Source of the DNA: Pyramidobacter porci
GTDB lineage: Bacteria > Synergistota > Synergistia > Synergistales > Dethiosulfovibrionaceae
Length of the DNA stretch: 64,000 bases
Direction: 5' to 3'
Assembly (NCBI RefSeq): GCF_009695745.1
Contig: NZ_VUNH01000004.1
Span: 1-64,000, forward strand
The position numbers were made by a program, and so were the translations under genes. Every line of letters begins with the position of its first letter. Within the stretch, counting starts at the first letter, position 1. Shown one piece after another: positions 41,989 through 50,990 of the stretch. A model generated the notes under the pieces. It saw only the letters and a list, made by a program, of their open reading frames with translations, had not been told where the DNA came from and searched no databases.

Positions 41989-42777
41989 CTATTTCGCTTG
42001 CGCGGAATTCTTCAGGTGCGCGTAACTCTGCGCGATCAGGTCAGCGGCGATCTGCAGCTGATACGGGTGCGACGCCTGATCCTGCTTCGATTTGAACGTG
42101 ATCACGCAGTCGAGGTAATCGTTCTCGCGCACGAGCGGATTGCCCGTGACGAACCAGATCTTCGGGCGCTTGATGTTCGGATGGATACGGTTCTGGCTGT
42201 ACTTGTAGCCGAAGTAGATGCCGGAATAGCTGAAGATGATCACAAGGTCGTTCTCATCGGCTTTTTCCAGATAATCGATCTGCTTTGAATAGCGCAGACT
42301 GGTGTTGACCAGCTTGCCGAGCATGAGCAGATTGGTCTGCAGGTTGAGCGCCGCGGTCGCCGCCTTGAGCGGACCGAAGACCGAAATTTTATCGAACTTT
42401 TCGATGTCGCGCGCCAGCAGCTCGATCATCCTCATGTCCAGACTGTCGCGCGCCAGTGCGATGGCGTCGATGACCGCGCCGATGTATTCCTTCTTCTGCG
42501 CGGCAGGCGAAGGGGCGTTCGAGGCGATCTCGAACTTGAGGTCCGTGTTGTTGATGAGGCGGCGCAGATCGGCAAAGTCAGTCAGGCCGATGTCGCGGCA
42601 GAAGCGCGACACCGACGCGGTCGAAACGTAGCAGTCAGCGGCCAGCTCTTTGATCGACAGATCGCGCAGCTCGCCCATGTGCGTGAGGATGTAGGACGCG
42701 ATCCGCGCGTTCGTCGCGTCCGACGGATGCTCCACCAGCTCGGCCAGCAGCAAGATCGGCAGTTTTCCGTAAAACAC
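41989..42777 (-). CDS. MurR/RpiR-family transcription regulator
   Basis: A 262-residue regulator with an N-terminal helix-turn-helix (LSIKELAADCYVSTASVSRF CRDIGLTDFADLRR) and a C-terminal SIS sugar-phosphate domain (ISVFGPLKAATAALNLQTNL; ENDLVIIFSYSGIYFGYKYS). In this family the SIS domain senses a phosphorylated or acidic metabolite. The GTG at 42777 has GGGGAG 7 nt upstream; a longer frame from TTG at 42849 has no ribosome site. It is divergent from the tctCBA operon and is a candidate controller of it. Confidence 0.9.
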   Translation of the reverse strand: MFYGKLPILLLAELVEHPSDATNARIASYILTHMGELRDLSIKELAADCYVSTASVSRFCRDIGLTDFADLRRLINNTDLKFEIASNAPSPAAQKKEYIGAVIDAIALARDSLDMRMIELLARDIEKFDKISVFGPLKAATAALNLQTNLLMLGKLVNTSLRYSKQIDYLEKADENDLVIIFSYSGIYFGYKYSQNRIHPNIKRPKIWFVTGNPLVRENDYLDCVITFKSKQDQASHPYQLQIAADLIAQSYAHLKNSAQAK

Positions 42778-42923
42778 GGTTGTTCTCCCCTCTTCATGCT
42801 CCGCATAATAAAGCCACGCGCTCTCAAGCCAGCAAAAAATATGTTTCAAGTTTATTTTACACCTTTTCCTTTTACGAGAGTGAGTATCAATTGAATTACC
42901 AATTTTGTATACATAATACTTAA

Positions 42924-42952
42924 TTGAACAGGTCGGAAGATTATGATATACT
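42924..42952 (+). promoter_or_regulatory. Promoter of tctCBA
   Basis: TTGAAC (42924-42929), 17 nt, TATACT (42947-42952). Confidence 0.78.
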
Positions 42953-42963
42953 TTTTACAGTTT

Positions 42964-42978
42964 CGGTTTTTTAAACCG
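42964..42978. promoter_or_regulatory. Palindromic operator after the tctCBA start of transcription
   Basis: CGGTTTTTTAAACCG: arms CGGTTT and AAACCG. It lies about +5 to +19 relative to the predicted start of transcription. The GGTTT-N3-AAACC core recurs at 52296-52314 in the same position of another promoter. Confidence 0.55.
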
Positions 42979-43024
42979 TTATTCAGTACCTCATGAGAGG
43001 CATAATTATGTGGAGGTGGCGTTT

Positions 43025-43990
43025 ATGAAATTTACCAAGAGTCTGGCCGTGGCGCTTGCGCTCATAGTGCTACCGTGCGGTTCGGCTTTCGCCGTTTTCC
43101 CTGATGGCAAGCCTGTTCATCTGGTCAACCCGTTCAGCGCCGGCGGTGCGGGCGACATCGAGTTGCGCTACCTAGCGCCCATGCTTGAACAGAAACTGGG
43201 CGTTCCCGTCGTCGTGGGGAATATGACGGGGGCCGGCGGCAAGATCTGCATGGAGCGCATGTATAAGGCCAAGCCCGACGGGCACACCTTGGTGTACAAC
43301 AACATGCCCGCGTCGGTGCTCCAGGAGCATCTGTACAACGCCCGCTTCAAGGTGAGCGAGTTTGGTTTCCTGTCCAACTTCGGCCGCGAGAATCGTTTCA
43401 TCGCCGTGCTCGAGAGCTCGCCCTACAAGACATTTAACGACCTGTTCGAGGCTGCCAAGACCAAGAGAATTTCCACCGCCGTTTCCGGCCTGGGTTCCAG
43501 CGGACACCTGGGTAGCGTGATGCTTGAAAACGGCATCGGCTTCAAGCACAGCATCGTCCCGTTCGAGGGCACAGCGCCCTCCAAGGCCGCGTTCCTGGGC
43601 GGGCACGTCGATTTCTGGATCATCGGTTACGGCGACCTGGCCCCGATGCTGAAGGACGGCAAGGTGCGCGTGCTGGCTGTGCTGGCTGACAAGCGAGAGG
43701 CAGCCTATCCCGACATCCCCACTCTGGCCGAGCTCGGCTACAAGAACGTGCTCGTCTTCACCGCTCGCGGCCTATGTTGCCCTCCCGGCACGCCTGAAGA
43801 TGTGCAGAAGGTCCTTACCGACGCGCTGGCTGAAGTGCTGAACACCGACACTGTCAAGGAGTGGGCAAAAACCTCAATGCGTTCCATCGATACGCGCTAC
43901 GGCCCCGCTTACCGCGCTCTGTACGAAGAAGTCGACAAATTAGTCCTCGACGCAATCCCCGCGATGAAGGCGAGTATCGGCCAGAAATAA
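43025..43990 (+). CDS. tctC: Tripartite tricarboxylate transporter binding protein, system 1
   Basis: A 321-residue periplasmic binding protein of the TctC/Bug family. The signal peptide covers about 1-25 (SLAVALALIVLPCGSAFA). The conserved NPFSAGGAGDIELRYLAPML EQKLGVPVVVGNMTGAGGKI forms the carboxylate-binding loops, and PDIPTLAELGYKNVLVFTAR G the second domain. GGAGGTGGCGTTT precedes the ATG. It is first in a tctC-tctB-tctA operon. Bug proteins bind carboxylates from C4 acids to citrate; the ligand cannot be read here, but the neighbouring enzymes suggest an alkylidene or hydroxy di/tricarboxylate. Confidence 0.94.
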   Translation: MKFTKSLAVALALIVLPCGSAFAVFPDGKPVHLVNPFSAGGAGDIELRYLAPMLEQKLGVPVVVGNMTGAGGKICMERMYKAKPDGHTLVYNNMPASVLQEHLYNARFKVSEFGFLSNFGRENRFIAVLESSPYKTFNDLFEAAKTKRISTAVSGLGSSGHLGSVMLENGIGFKHSIVPFEGTAPSKAAFLGGHVDFWIIGYGDLAPMLKDGKVRVLAVLADKREAAYPDIPTLAELGYKNVLVFTARGLCCPPGTPEDVQKVLTDALAEVLNTDTVKEWAKTSMRSIDTRYGPAYRALYEEVDKLVLDAIPAMKASIGQK

Positions 43991-44001
43991 CAGCATTGTT
44001 C

Positions 44002-44032
44002 GGGGGGCCTCTTTCGGGAGACTCCCCTTTTT
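44002..44032 (+). other. Stem-loop between tctC and tctB
   Basis: GGGG-gc-CTC...GAG-act-CCCC then TTTTT, an imperfect hairpin that may partly terminate so that the binding protein is made in excess. Confidence 0.5.
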
Positions 44033-44053
44033 CTTTTGTCTGAGGTGATCACT

Positions 44054-44491
44054 TTGGAGTTCAGCCAAAAAAAATGTGAAATAGGCTTTCTCATCTTCAT
44101 CGCCGCTTTTTCGGCGCTATTTCTGCACATCTCGTTCGAGTACAGCGAAATCTCGCGTCTGATCCCGGTCATGGCCTGCTCGGCTACACTGGCGCTGGTC
44201 GTAGTGCGTCTGGTGCAGATCTTCATGGCAAAGGAAGAAGGCAAACCCGTGAAGATTTCGCCCAAGGTGGCACTTTTCGCGCTCGTGCTGTTCGTCGGCT
44301 ATCTTGGCGGCACGTACTTGATCGGCTTCACGATCGCCACGGCGCTGTTCGTGGCGTTGGTGATGTGGTTCTCCGACTACAAGAAGCCGCTGCTGATCCT
44401 CTGCATCACGGTCGGCTATGTGGCGCTGATGTATTTCCTGTTCGTCAAGGTTTTCAGCGTGTCGCTGCCTGAAAGCCTGATCGGTTTCTAA
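44054..44491 (+). CDS. tctB: Tripartite tricarboxylate transporter small membrane subunit, system 1
   Basis: A 145-residue four-helix protein of the TctB family (CEIGFLIFIAAFSALFLHIS; VALFALVLFVGYLGGTYLIG FTIATALFVALVMWF; LLILCITVGYVALMYFLFVK VFSVSLPESL). The start is TTG at 44054 with GAGGTG 6 nt upstream. Confidence 0.9.
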   Translation: MEFSQKKCEIGFLIFIAAFSALFLHISFEYSEISRLIPVMACSATLALVVVRLVQIFMAKEEGKPVKISPKVALFALVLFVGYLGGTYLIGFTIATALFVALVMWFSDYKKPLLILCITVGYVALMYFLFVKVFSVSLPESLIGF

Positions 44492-44510
44492 CGTTCCAGG
44501 AGGGCTGAAC

Positions 44511-45986
44511 ATGATCCTTGAAGGCATCACACAGGCTTTTATGCCAAACAATCTTTTCATGGCTCTGCTGGGGACAACGCTCGGCATCGTCATGGGCGCG
44601 CTGCCGGGCATCGGCTCGACGATGACGATGGCGCTGCTGTTGCCGTTCACGTTCTGGATGACGCCCGCCGCAGCGCTGATCCTGCTCGGTTCAGTGTACT
44701 GCGGAGCAACGTACGGCGGTTCGATCTCGGCGATCCTGCTAAATACTCCCGGCACACCGGCTTCATCAGCCACAGCGTTCGACGGATACCCTCTGGCTCA
44801 GAAAGGCAAGGGGCTGAACGCGATCGGCATTTCGGCCATGGCGTCGTTCGTCGGCGGTACTGCCGGACTGCTCTTCCTGCTCTTCCTGGCTCCGCCGCTG
44901 GCGGACATCTCACTGCTCTTCGGGCCGGCCGAATTCTTCCTGCTGACGCTGTTCACGTTTTTGATCATCTCCGTGACGATTCTCAAGGAGTCGGTGTTCA
45001 AGGGGCTGATCGCTCTAGCAGCCGGACTGGTGCTGGCAACGATCGGGTATGATCCGGTCTCGGGAAACATTCGCTTCTCTTTCGGCATCTCCTATCTCGA
45101 AGATGGGATCCAGCTGCTGCCTGCCATCATCGGTCTGTTTGCCGTTTCCGAAGTGTTCGCGCTGATCGAGAAGGGCGGCACGATATCCAGCACCCCGGAT
45201 GCACAGGGTAGCATCTGGCAGGGGTTCAAAGACACGTTCAAATACCCGCGGACGCTGACGGAATCGACGCTGATCGGCTCCGGCATCGGCGCGCTTCCGG
45301 GCATCGGCGTCAGCGCCGCCAACATCATCGCCTATGTCGTCGCCAAGTCGCACTCCAAACACGCGGCCGACTTCGGCAAAGGCGTCGAAGAAGGCGTCGT
45401 CGCTCCTGAAGCGTCGAACAACGCCGTCACCTGCACGTCGCTGATCCCGGCTCTGACGCTGGGTATTCCCGGCAGCTCGTCGGCGGCCGTACTGCTCGGC
45501 GCGCTGATGATCCACGGACTGATCCCCGGCGCCGGCCTGTTCACCGAATCGGGAAAGATCACCTACACGTTCATCTTCGGGCTGGGCATCTCCAACTTCT
45601 GCATGCTGCTCGTCACCGTCCTCTGCGCACGGATGCTCGTAAAGATCACCGTCGTCAACGTCAGCGTGCTCACGCCGATCATCACGAGCCTGTGCTTCAT
45701 CGGCGCGTATTCGCTGCGCACCAGCATGGGCGACGTGATCGTTGCGTTCATCTTCGGCGTCGTCGGCTTCGTGATGCGCCGCCTGCGCTACCCCATCATC
45801 TGTCTGCTGCTGCCGCTCATCCTCGGTTCTATGATGGAGCGCGGCTTCCATCAGGCGCTGATGATCTCCGGCGGAAGTTACGGCATTTTTGTACAGAGCA
45901 CAATCTCGAAGGTCATCTTCACGATGATCGTGCTGTCGCTACTGTGGCCGGTATTCAACGCGCTGCGCGCAAAACGGGACAAATAA
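44511..45986 (+). CDS. tctA: Tripartite tricarboxylate transporter large membrane subunit, system 1
   Basis: A 491-residue permease with about 12 helices. MGALPGIGSTMTMALLLPFT, CGATYGGSISAILLNTPGTP ASSATAFDGYPLAQKGKG and VTCTSLIPALTLGIPGSSSA AVLLGALMIHGLIPG are the TctA signatures. It forms the transport channel with TctB and uses the proton or sodium gradient. GGAGGGCTGAAC precedes the ATG. Confidence 0.95.
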   Translation: MILEGITQAFMPNNLFMALLGTTLGIVMGALPGIGSTMTMALLLPFTFWMTPAAALILLGSVYCGATYGGSISAILLNTPGTPASSATAFDGYPLAQKGKGLNAIGISAMASFVGGTAGLLFLLFLAPPLADISLLFGPAEFFLLTLFTFLIISVTILKESVFKGLIALAAGLVLATIGYDPVSGNIRFSFGISYLEDGIQLLPAIIGLFAVSEVFALIEKGGTISSTPDAQGSIWQGFKDTFKYPRTLTESTLIGSGIGALPGIGVSAANIIAYVVAKSHSKHAADFGKGVEEGVVAPEASNNAVTCTSLIPALTLGIPGSSSAAVLLGALMIHGLIPGAGLFTESGKITYTFIFGLGISNFCMLLVTVLCARMLVKITVVNVSVLTPIITSLCFIGAYSLRTSMGDVIVAFIFGVVGFVMRRLRYPIICLLLPLILGSMMERGFHQALMISGGSYGIFVQSTISKVIFTMIVLSLLWPVFNALRAKRDK

Positions 45987-46048
45987 GCCGACGGGCGGTC
46001 CGTCTTGTGACCTAAAAACAGATCGCCTGCTTTTTATTTGACTAAAGA

Positions 46049-46077
46049 ATGACACGATGACATTTCATGTGTAAAAT
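46049..46077 (+). promoter_or_regulatory. Promoter of iclR
   Basis: ATGACA (46049-46054), 17 nt, TAAAAT (46072-46077). Confidence 0.55.
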
Positions 46078-46152
46078 AATTCGCGTTCTACTCCGAACAT
46101 CATTTCTCCTCGCGCAGTGTTTTCTGCAGAGGATCAAGACAGGAAGTGCAGC

Positions 46153-46920
46153 ATGAAAACAAGCAATCTTTCTAAGAATTCTGTCCGTTCCGTCGAACGC
46201 GCTCTGTCGCTCCTGGAGTGCTTCAATCACAGCTGCCGCCGCCTGACGCTGAACGATCTCATGGACGCCAGCGGTCTGCCCAAGACAACAGTCGTCCGGC
46301 TGGTCGCATCGCTGGAAAAGAAAAGATTCATGGAAAAAGATCAATCCGGAACGGGGTACCGGCTTGGCAACGTTCTGTTCCGCCTCGGTCATGTCGTCGA
46401 GGCAGACATAGATCTGATCAGCATCGCCCAGCCAACCATGCGCGAGTGTGCGCAGCGCACCCTCGAATCTGTAGAGGTCAACGTCGTGATCGACGACTCA
46501 CGTGTCTGCATCACAAAAATCGACAGTGTACGTACCCTGCGTCACGTGATCCCTGTAGGCAAGCGGCTGCCGCTGTATCGCGGCGGTAGCGGCAAGCTGC
46601 TGCTGGCTTATCTGCCGCATGTGCAGCAGGAACGCATCCTGCGCGAAAACCAAAATTCACTCGGCACCAGCATCGACAACGCGCTTGCAGAGCTTGACAC
46701 AATCCGTAAAAATGGTTACGTCGTCTCAATCGGCAACCGTCTTGCCGGAGCTATTGCTATTTCAGCACCTATCTACGGGGCAGACGGCAATGTTATAGCC
46801 GGTTTTGCCATTTCTGGTGCCTCAGCCCGCTACGATGAAGCAGAGATTCAGAAAGTCCTTGCCGAAGTTGTCGCCGGTGCGAAAAAGATTTCTCTCGCTA
46901 TGGGGCACATTCCAGAATAA
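46153..46920 (+). CDS. IclR-family transcription regulator
   Basis: A 255-residue regulator with the IclR winged-helix (VRSVERALSLLECFNHSCRR LTLNDLMDASGLPKTTVVRL VASLEKKRFMEK) and an effector domain (VNVVIDDSRVCITKIDSVRT; PLYRGGSGKLLLAYLP; YVVSIGNRLAGAIAISAPIY). IclR proteins sense small organic acids such as glyoxylate and pyruvate. AGGAAG precedes the ATG. It lies between tctCBA and the lyase/hydratase operon, both of which carry the same palindrome after their promoters; it is the leading candidate to bind there. Confidence 0.93.
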   Translation: MKTSNLSKNSVRSVERALSLLECFNHSCRRLTLNDLMDASGLPKTTVVRLVASLEKKRFMEKDQSGTGYRLGNVLFRLGHVVEADIDLISIAQPTMRECAQRTLESVEVNVVIDDSRVCITKIDSVRTLRHVIPVGKRLPLYRGGSGKLLLAYLPHVQQERILRENQNSLGTSIDNALAELDTIRKNGYVVSIGNRLAGAIAISAPIYGADGNVIAGFAISGASARYDEAEIQKVLAEVVAGAKKISLAMGHIPE

Positions 46921-47041
46921 ATACTCTCCTGCTTTCCAAATACAAGACGAGGCTGTCTCAAAACAGGTCATTGTAAAAAGCGATCAAACATGCAGGACCT
47001 AGGCATTTGAAGTAACATTTATCAGAGAAAGTCAACAAATG

Positions 47042-47087
47042 AGAAAAATAGCACCGGAAGTTTTACCCTTCCAGTGCTATTTTTGTT
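47042..47087. terminator. Hairpin at the 3' end of the IS1182-type transposase
   Basis: AAAAATAGCACcGGAAG...CTTCCaGTGCTATTTTT with A/T runs on both sides; works in either direction and may shield neighbouring genes. Confidence 0.75.
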
Positions 47088-48636
47088 ATATTGTGGGTAA
47101 TTGCGAGCAATCCCCATTCGATTTTGACCTTTCCGATCCCGCGCAGCAAAAAGCGCCGGAACGCCCAACAGCCTTTGATCCGGTCGAAGGTTTGTTCCAC
47201 TTCGCTGCTTCTGCGTGCAGCAAGTGTCTTTCCCTCCGGGGAGCAAAGGTTTTCTCGTGTTTCCCGTTTTAGTTCATTCAGACGATGGGAAACCTGGGTG
47301 CTTCGCCGTTCGCCTTCTGTACACTATTCTACATATGAACAGCCGCCGCAGTTGGCACAGCGATAGATGTCTCGCCTTGCCTGATAGCTGGCTTCTGTCG
47401 TGTATTTACAATTGCCGACGTGTTCCAGTTTCTTCCCGTTGGGGCAGGTATAGCTGTCGCTTTCAGGATCGTATGGCATGTTGTCTGCCAGGAATGGGGT
47501 GTTCTGGTATTTCTTCGTCTGTTCTTTGTGATAGGTCCCGTATTTGACGCAGCTTTTGCAGCCGTGCTGTTTCAGGTATTCGTAGTTTTCTTCGCTGCCG
47601 TAGCCTGAATCGGCAATGACTGTATGCGGCAGTCTTCCCAGCTGTTCTTCAACGTGTTCAAGATGGAGGATGAGGGTCTTGGTGTCGGTGGGATTGGGAG
47701 GGATGGTGTAGCCGACGATGTAGGTATTCTCTGTTCCGATCTGAACGTTGTATCCGGGGTTCAGCTGACCGTTCAGCATATGATCTTCTTTCATGCGCAT
47801 GAAGGTTGCGTCATGGTCGGTTTTGGAATAGCTGTTTCTTTCACCGAAGACTTCCAGGTCGTGTTCGTATCTCTCTTTGCGGGGAACTCTATCGTCTTTG
47901 AATTCTTTGAGGGCTTTTTTCAGTTTCCTGTGTATCGCTTTGTTCTGGTCTGTATTTGTATCCTTCTCCGAAACTTTATCCTGAAGTCTTTTCTCGATCT
48001 CTTCGGTAATGGACTTGACTTGCTCGCTTGTGATGCGTTCGGCGTTTTCTCCTGTCTCTTCCAGATCGGCATCCTGATAGATGGTGTTTTCTTCTGCTGT
48101 GATCCGGTCGATCTCTTTCAGATGAAGGCGAACCTTTTCATCCAGTTTCCTATCATATCTGATGACGTTCTTCTTCCACGTGAAGGTGTATTTATTGGTG
48201 TTCGCTTCAATCTTGGTGCCATCGAGAAAGTAGTTCTCCAGTTTGATATAGCTATTCTTGATGAGGAGCTTGATCACGGCATAAAAGACTTCTTCGATGA
48301 TCTCTTTCATGTCAGCTCGGAAACGGCTGACAGTGCGAAAATCGGGCTTCTGGTCTCCGGCAAGCACATGAAATTGACGTTCTCGCGAAGGCTTTTAGCA
48401 ATCTGACGAGATGAATAAGTCTTTTGAGTATAGGGGTAGAGTAGAACTTTCAGCATCATCTGCGGATGGTAGGCCGGGCAGCCTGCTTCTTTATACCTGC
48501 TGTACAGCTTGTTCAGATCCAGGCTGTCGATGACTGAATTGACAACTCTGACAAGGTGTTCTGCAGGTACGAGATCTTCATATGATGGCGGCAAAAGATA
48601 CATTTGGTTCATTGTATAGGGTTTGAATTTTCGCAT
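47063..48636 (-). pseudogene. IS1182-family transposase, inactivated
   Basis: The reading starts MRKFKPYTMNQMYLLPPSYE DLVPAEHLVRVVNSVI and is typical of the family through SLRENVNFM. A missing base near 48364 (expected TGG, present TG) shifts the frame; the protein continues LAGDQKPDFRTVSRFRADMK and later VIADSGYGSEENYEYLKQHG. An in-frame TAG at 47324-47326 cuts off the C-terminal part, which is still readable to 47063 (VEQTFDRIKGCWAFRRFLLR GIGKVKIEWGLLAI). Two independent lesions show that it is dead. Confidence 0.88.
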
Positions 48637-48644
48637 ATTTCTAG

Positions 48645-49451
48645 AGCGTGTTCACACTAATAGACAACTGCACAATAGAAATCTATAATGTGCATATGGA
48701 AATTACGAAAGGACAATATGATCGAATTGAAAAGCACTTGCCCCGTCAGCGCGGGAATGTGAGCATGAGCAATCTCCAACTGATCAATGCGATACTGTAT
48801 GTCACGGAAAACGGCTGTAAATGGAGGGCATTGCCGAAATCCTATGGAAACTGGCATACGATTTATGTACGCATGAGCAGGTGGAGCAAAAACGGCGTTT
48901 TACAGCGCCTGTTCGAAGCGTTGCAGGTGGAGAACATTATTCGCATAAAGGTCAAATCGATCTGCCTGGACAGCACATCGGCAAAGGTTCATCCCAACGG
49001 GACAGGCGCTTTAAAAAAAGAGGAAGACAGGCCATTGGAAGATCGAGAGGCGGGCTCACAACGAAGATTCATATGGTCACCGCAACTGACAGATCGGCTG
49101 TCAGCTTCGCGCTCTCCGGAGGAGAAGCCCATGACTCGCCGGAAGGCCCAGCTCTGCTTGACAAGATCACAAGAGTCCCAGAGCAAAAAAACATCTTGAT
49201 GGACAAAGCTTACGAGGGAGAGAGTATGCGGAAGAAAGCGATGGAGAAGGGGTATTCTCCGGTTGTTCCTCCCAAATCGAACCGCAAAGATCCATGGGAG
49301 TATGATAAAGCAACGCAATGAGATAGAGCGATATTCCCTGCGTCTTAAGCGATTTCGGAAAATATTTACCCGTTACGATAAGCTTGACGTGCTGTTCTGT
49401 GGATTCATCTACTTTGCTATGATTGTAGATGCAATTTAGCGTGAACACGAT
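48645..49451. mobile_element. IS5-type insertion sequence nested in the IS1182 element
   Basis: 807 bp between two CTAG target repeats (48641-48644, 49452-49455). Terminal inverted repeats AGCGTGTTCACACTAA and ATCGTGTTCACGCTAA (read inward) match at 14 of 16 positions. The insertion lies within the former transposase promoter of the host element: joining the flanks restores CTGACA-17 nt-TATACT. Confidence 0.85.
48696..49439 (+). pseudogene. IS5-family transposase, frameshifted
   Basis: First frame: YDRIEKHLPRQRGNVSMSNL QLINAILYVTENGCKWRALP ... ICLDSTSAKVHPNGTGALKK. At TTTAAAAAAAG (49011-49020) the reading must move by -1 to continue RGRQAIGRSRGGLTTKIHMV, which may be the programmed slip used by some IS5 members. 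A further break near 49305-49312 (a deletion) puts the end QRNEIERYSLRLKRFRKIFT RYDKLDVLFCGFIYFAMIV in another frame. That second lesion makes the gene non-functional. Confidence 0.82.
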
Positions 49452-49569
49452 CTAGTATAAGCTCTGTTACCCTGTCTGTCAGCTTCATGCCGCTCTAAAA
49501 ATGAAAGAGGCTCTCTCTTGGTCATCTTCTCGATGACTTTTGAGACAGCCTCTTCTTGATTATCAGCCG

Positions 49570-50466
49570 CTAATTGTTGTTGTCTACAAACTTCGGCAGA
49601 TATTTCTTCTCAAGTTCACGGAACGCGTTGAAGCCGATCAATTCCTTATAATCCGCCATCGGTGTCACCAGCTCAGAACGTCCCTGCGAGGTACCGCTAC
49701 TGAGCGCTTCCAGATACCTCGTCATGCCTTTCACCGCGGAGAACAGCAGGCCAACAGGCACGCTGATACGGGCCACGCCGATCTTGCGCATCTCCTCCAG
49801 AGGCAGCAGCGGCGTCTTGCCGCCGGAAACCATATCCATAAAGTTGATGCTGACCAGACCGTGTATCTCCTTCACCGCGCGGCAAATATCGTCCGCCGTC
49901 CGGGGCGCTTCGACGAAGATCATATCAGCTCCGGCCTCGATATAGGCGTTGCCGCGCTCGATCGCCTTGTCAATGCCCTCTACGGCGATCGCGTCGGTTC
50001 TCGCGTTGATGATGAAATCTGGATCAATAGAGTCGCGAACTTCCTTGCAGGCTTTGACCTTGAGCACCATCTCCTCCATGGGGATGATCGTCTTGCCCTC
50101 GAGATGTCCGCAGCGCTTGGGGAACGCCTGATCCTCGATATTCATTCCGGCGCACCCCGCCTCGATGTACTTGCGCGTGACGAACATGGCGTTGACCGAG
50201 TTGCCGAAGCCTGTATCTGCGTCGCCCATCAGAGGTATATCGATCGCGTTGGCGATGTTGCGTGTCAGTTCCAACATTTCGCCGAACGAGAGAAATGCCA
50301 TATCCGGCAAGCCGAGCATCGTCGCGGCAAGTCCAAAACCGCTTGCCTGCGCCGCCTGAAAATCGTACTTCTGGATCAGACGTGCGGAAAGCACGTCATG
50401 CGCACCGGGAACAACCAGCGCTTGTCTTTTTTTGAGGAGTTCACGAAGTCGGGTACTCTTTTTCAT
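49570..50466 (-). CDS. Isocitrate lyase/PEP mutase-family lyase (methylisocitrate or 2,3-dimethylmalate lyase type)
   Basis: A 298-residue alpha/beta-barrel enzyme of the ICL/PEPM superfamily. VVPGAHDVLSARLIQKYDFQ AAQASGFGLAATMLG, the metal site MGDADTGFGNSVNAMFVTRK, and the active-site loop AGMNIEDQAFPKRCGHLEGK with the KRCGH signature, then INARTDAIAVEG. Enzymes with this loop split 2-methylisocitrate, 2,3-dimethylmalate or similar acids to pyruvate and a second acid. The two hydro-lyase subunits next in the operon would supply a hydroxy-acid of this kind, which favours a dimethylmalate lyase role over methylisocitrate lyase, because no methylcitrate synthase is present. Start ATG at 50466 after AGGAGG. 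Confidence 0.85.
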   Translation of the reverse strand: MKKSTRLRELLKKRQALVVPGAHDVLSARLIQKYDFQAAQASGFGLAATMLGLPDMAFLSFGEMLELTRNIANAIDIPLMGDADTGFGNSVNAMFVTRKYIEAGCAGMNIEDQAFPKRCGHLEGKTIIPMEEMVLKVKACKEVRDSIDPDFIINARTDAIAVEGIDKAIERGNAYIEAGADMIFVEAPRTADDICRAVKEIHGLVSINFMDMVSGGKTPLLPLEEMRKIGVARISVPVGLLFSAVKGMTRYLEALSSGTSQGRSELVTPMADYKELIGFNAFRELEKKYLPKFVDNNN

Positions 50467-50492
50467 CTTGATGTTCAACCTCCTGTTCAGTA

Positions 50493-50987
50493 TTACAGTT
50501 CGTACTTTTTGTGCTTTTTCATGTACGGCACAAGCCCGCCCTCGCCGAGGATCTGGATCATCACTTCCGGCAGAGGTTCAATGGGGATTTCGATCCCTTG
50601 CGTGATGTCAGTGATGCTTCCGCCGCCAAGCTCGCATACGAGATGATCGCCATCTTCAATTTTCCTTGTATCGCACTCGATCAGGGGCAGGCCGATGTTG
50701 ACAGCGTTGCGGTAGAATATGCGTGCGAATGATTTGGCGACAACACAGCCAACGCCCGCCACTTTCAGCGCCACTGGGGCCTGCTCGCGTGACGAGCCGC
50801 AGCCGAAGTTTTCCCCTCCCACAACAAAATCGCCTTTCTCTAGTCTGTCTTTAAAATCCGGATCAAGGTCTTCCATCGCGTGCATGGCAAGGGAGCTGAA
50901 ATCAAGCGTCTTAGTGTATTTTCCGGCAATGACCAGGTCTGTGTTGACATCATCGCCGTACTTCAGGACTTTTCCGTCAAGAAGCAT
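50493..50987 (-). CDS. LeuD/DmdB-type hydro-lyase small subunit, set 1
   Basis: A 164-residue swivel-domain subunit of the 3-isopropylmalate/homoaconitate/dimethylmaleate hydratase family. YGDDVNTDLVIAGKYTKT, then [20 protein letters not shown], the substrate-binding loop, and FARIFYRNAVNIGLPLIECD. The [10 protein letters not shown] loop sets specificity; it has Gln-Ala where LeuD of leucine synthesis has His-Ala, so a role outside leucine synthesis is likely. It ends 26 bp before the lyase gene and begins 3 bp after the large-subunit gene. Confidence 0.92.
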   Translation of the reverse strand: MLLDGKVLKYGDDVNTDLVIAGKYTKTLDFSSLAMHAMEDLDPDFKDRLEKGDFVVGGENFGCGSSREQAPVALKVAGVGCVVAKSFARIFYRNAVNIGLPLIECDTRKIEDGDHLVCELGGGSITDITQGIEIPIEPLPEVMIQILGEGGLVPYMKKHKKYEL

Positions 50988-50990
50988 GAG

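Larger units (their letters stand above)
46949..49552. mobile_element. IS1182-type insertion sequence, decayed and interrupted
   Basis: Bounded by GAGGCTGTCTCAAAA (46949-46963) and its exact inverse TTTTGAGACAGCCTC (49538-49552). With flanking bases the match extends to CAAGA-x-GAGGCTGTCTCAAAA on both ends. It contains a minus-strand IS1182-family transposase pseudogene. A second insertion sequence sits at 48645-49451. Without that insertion and one copy of its 4-bp target repeat the element would be about 1.79 kb. It separates iclR from the lyase operon. Confidence 0.88.

Noticed and set aside
48645-49451. Functional IS5-type element using programmed frameshifting
   Set aside because: The first slip site could be programmed, but a second break near 49305-49312 removes the C-terminal catalytic part.
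49570-50466. Methylcitrate cycle lyase PrpB
   Set aside because: The KRCGH loop allows it, but no methylcitrate synthase or AcnD accompanies it, and the operon partners are LeuCD-type subunits.
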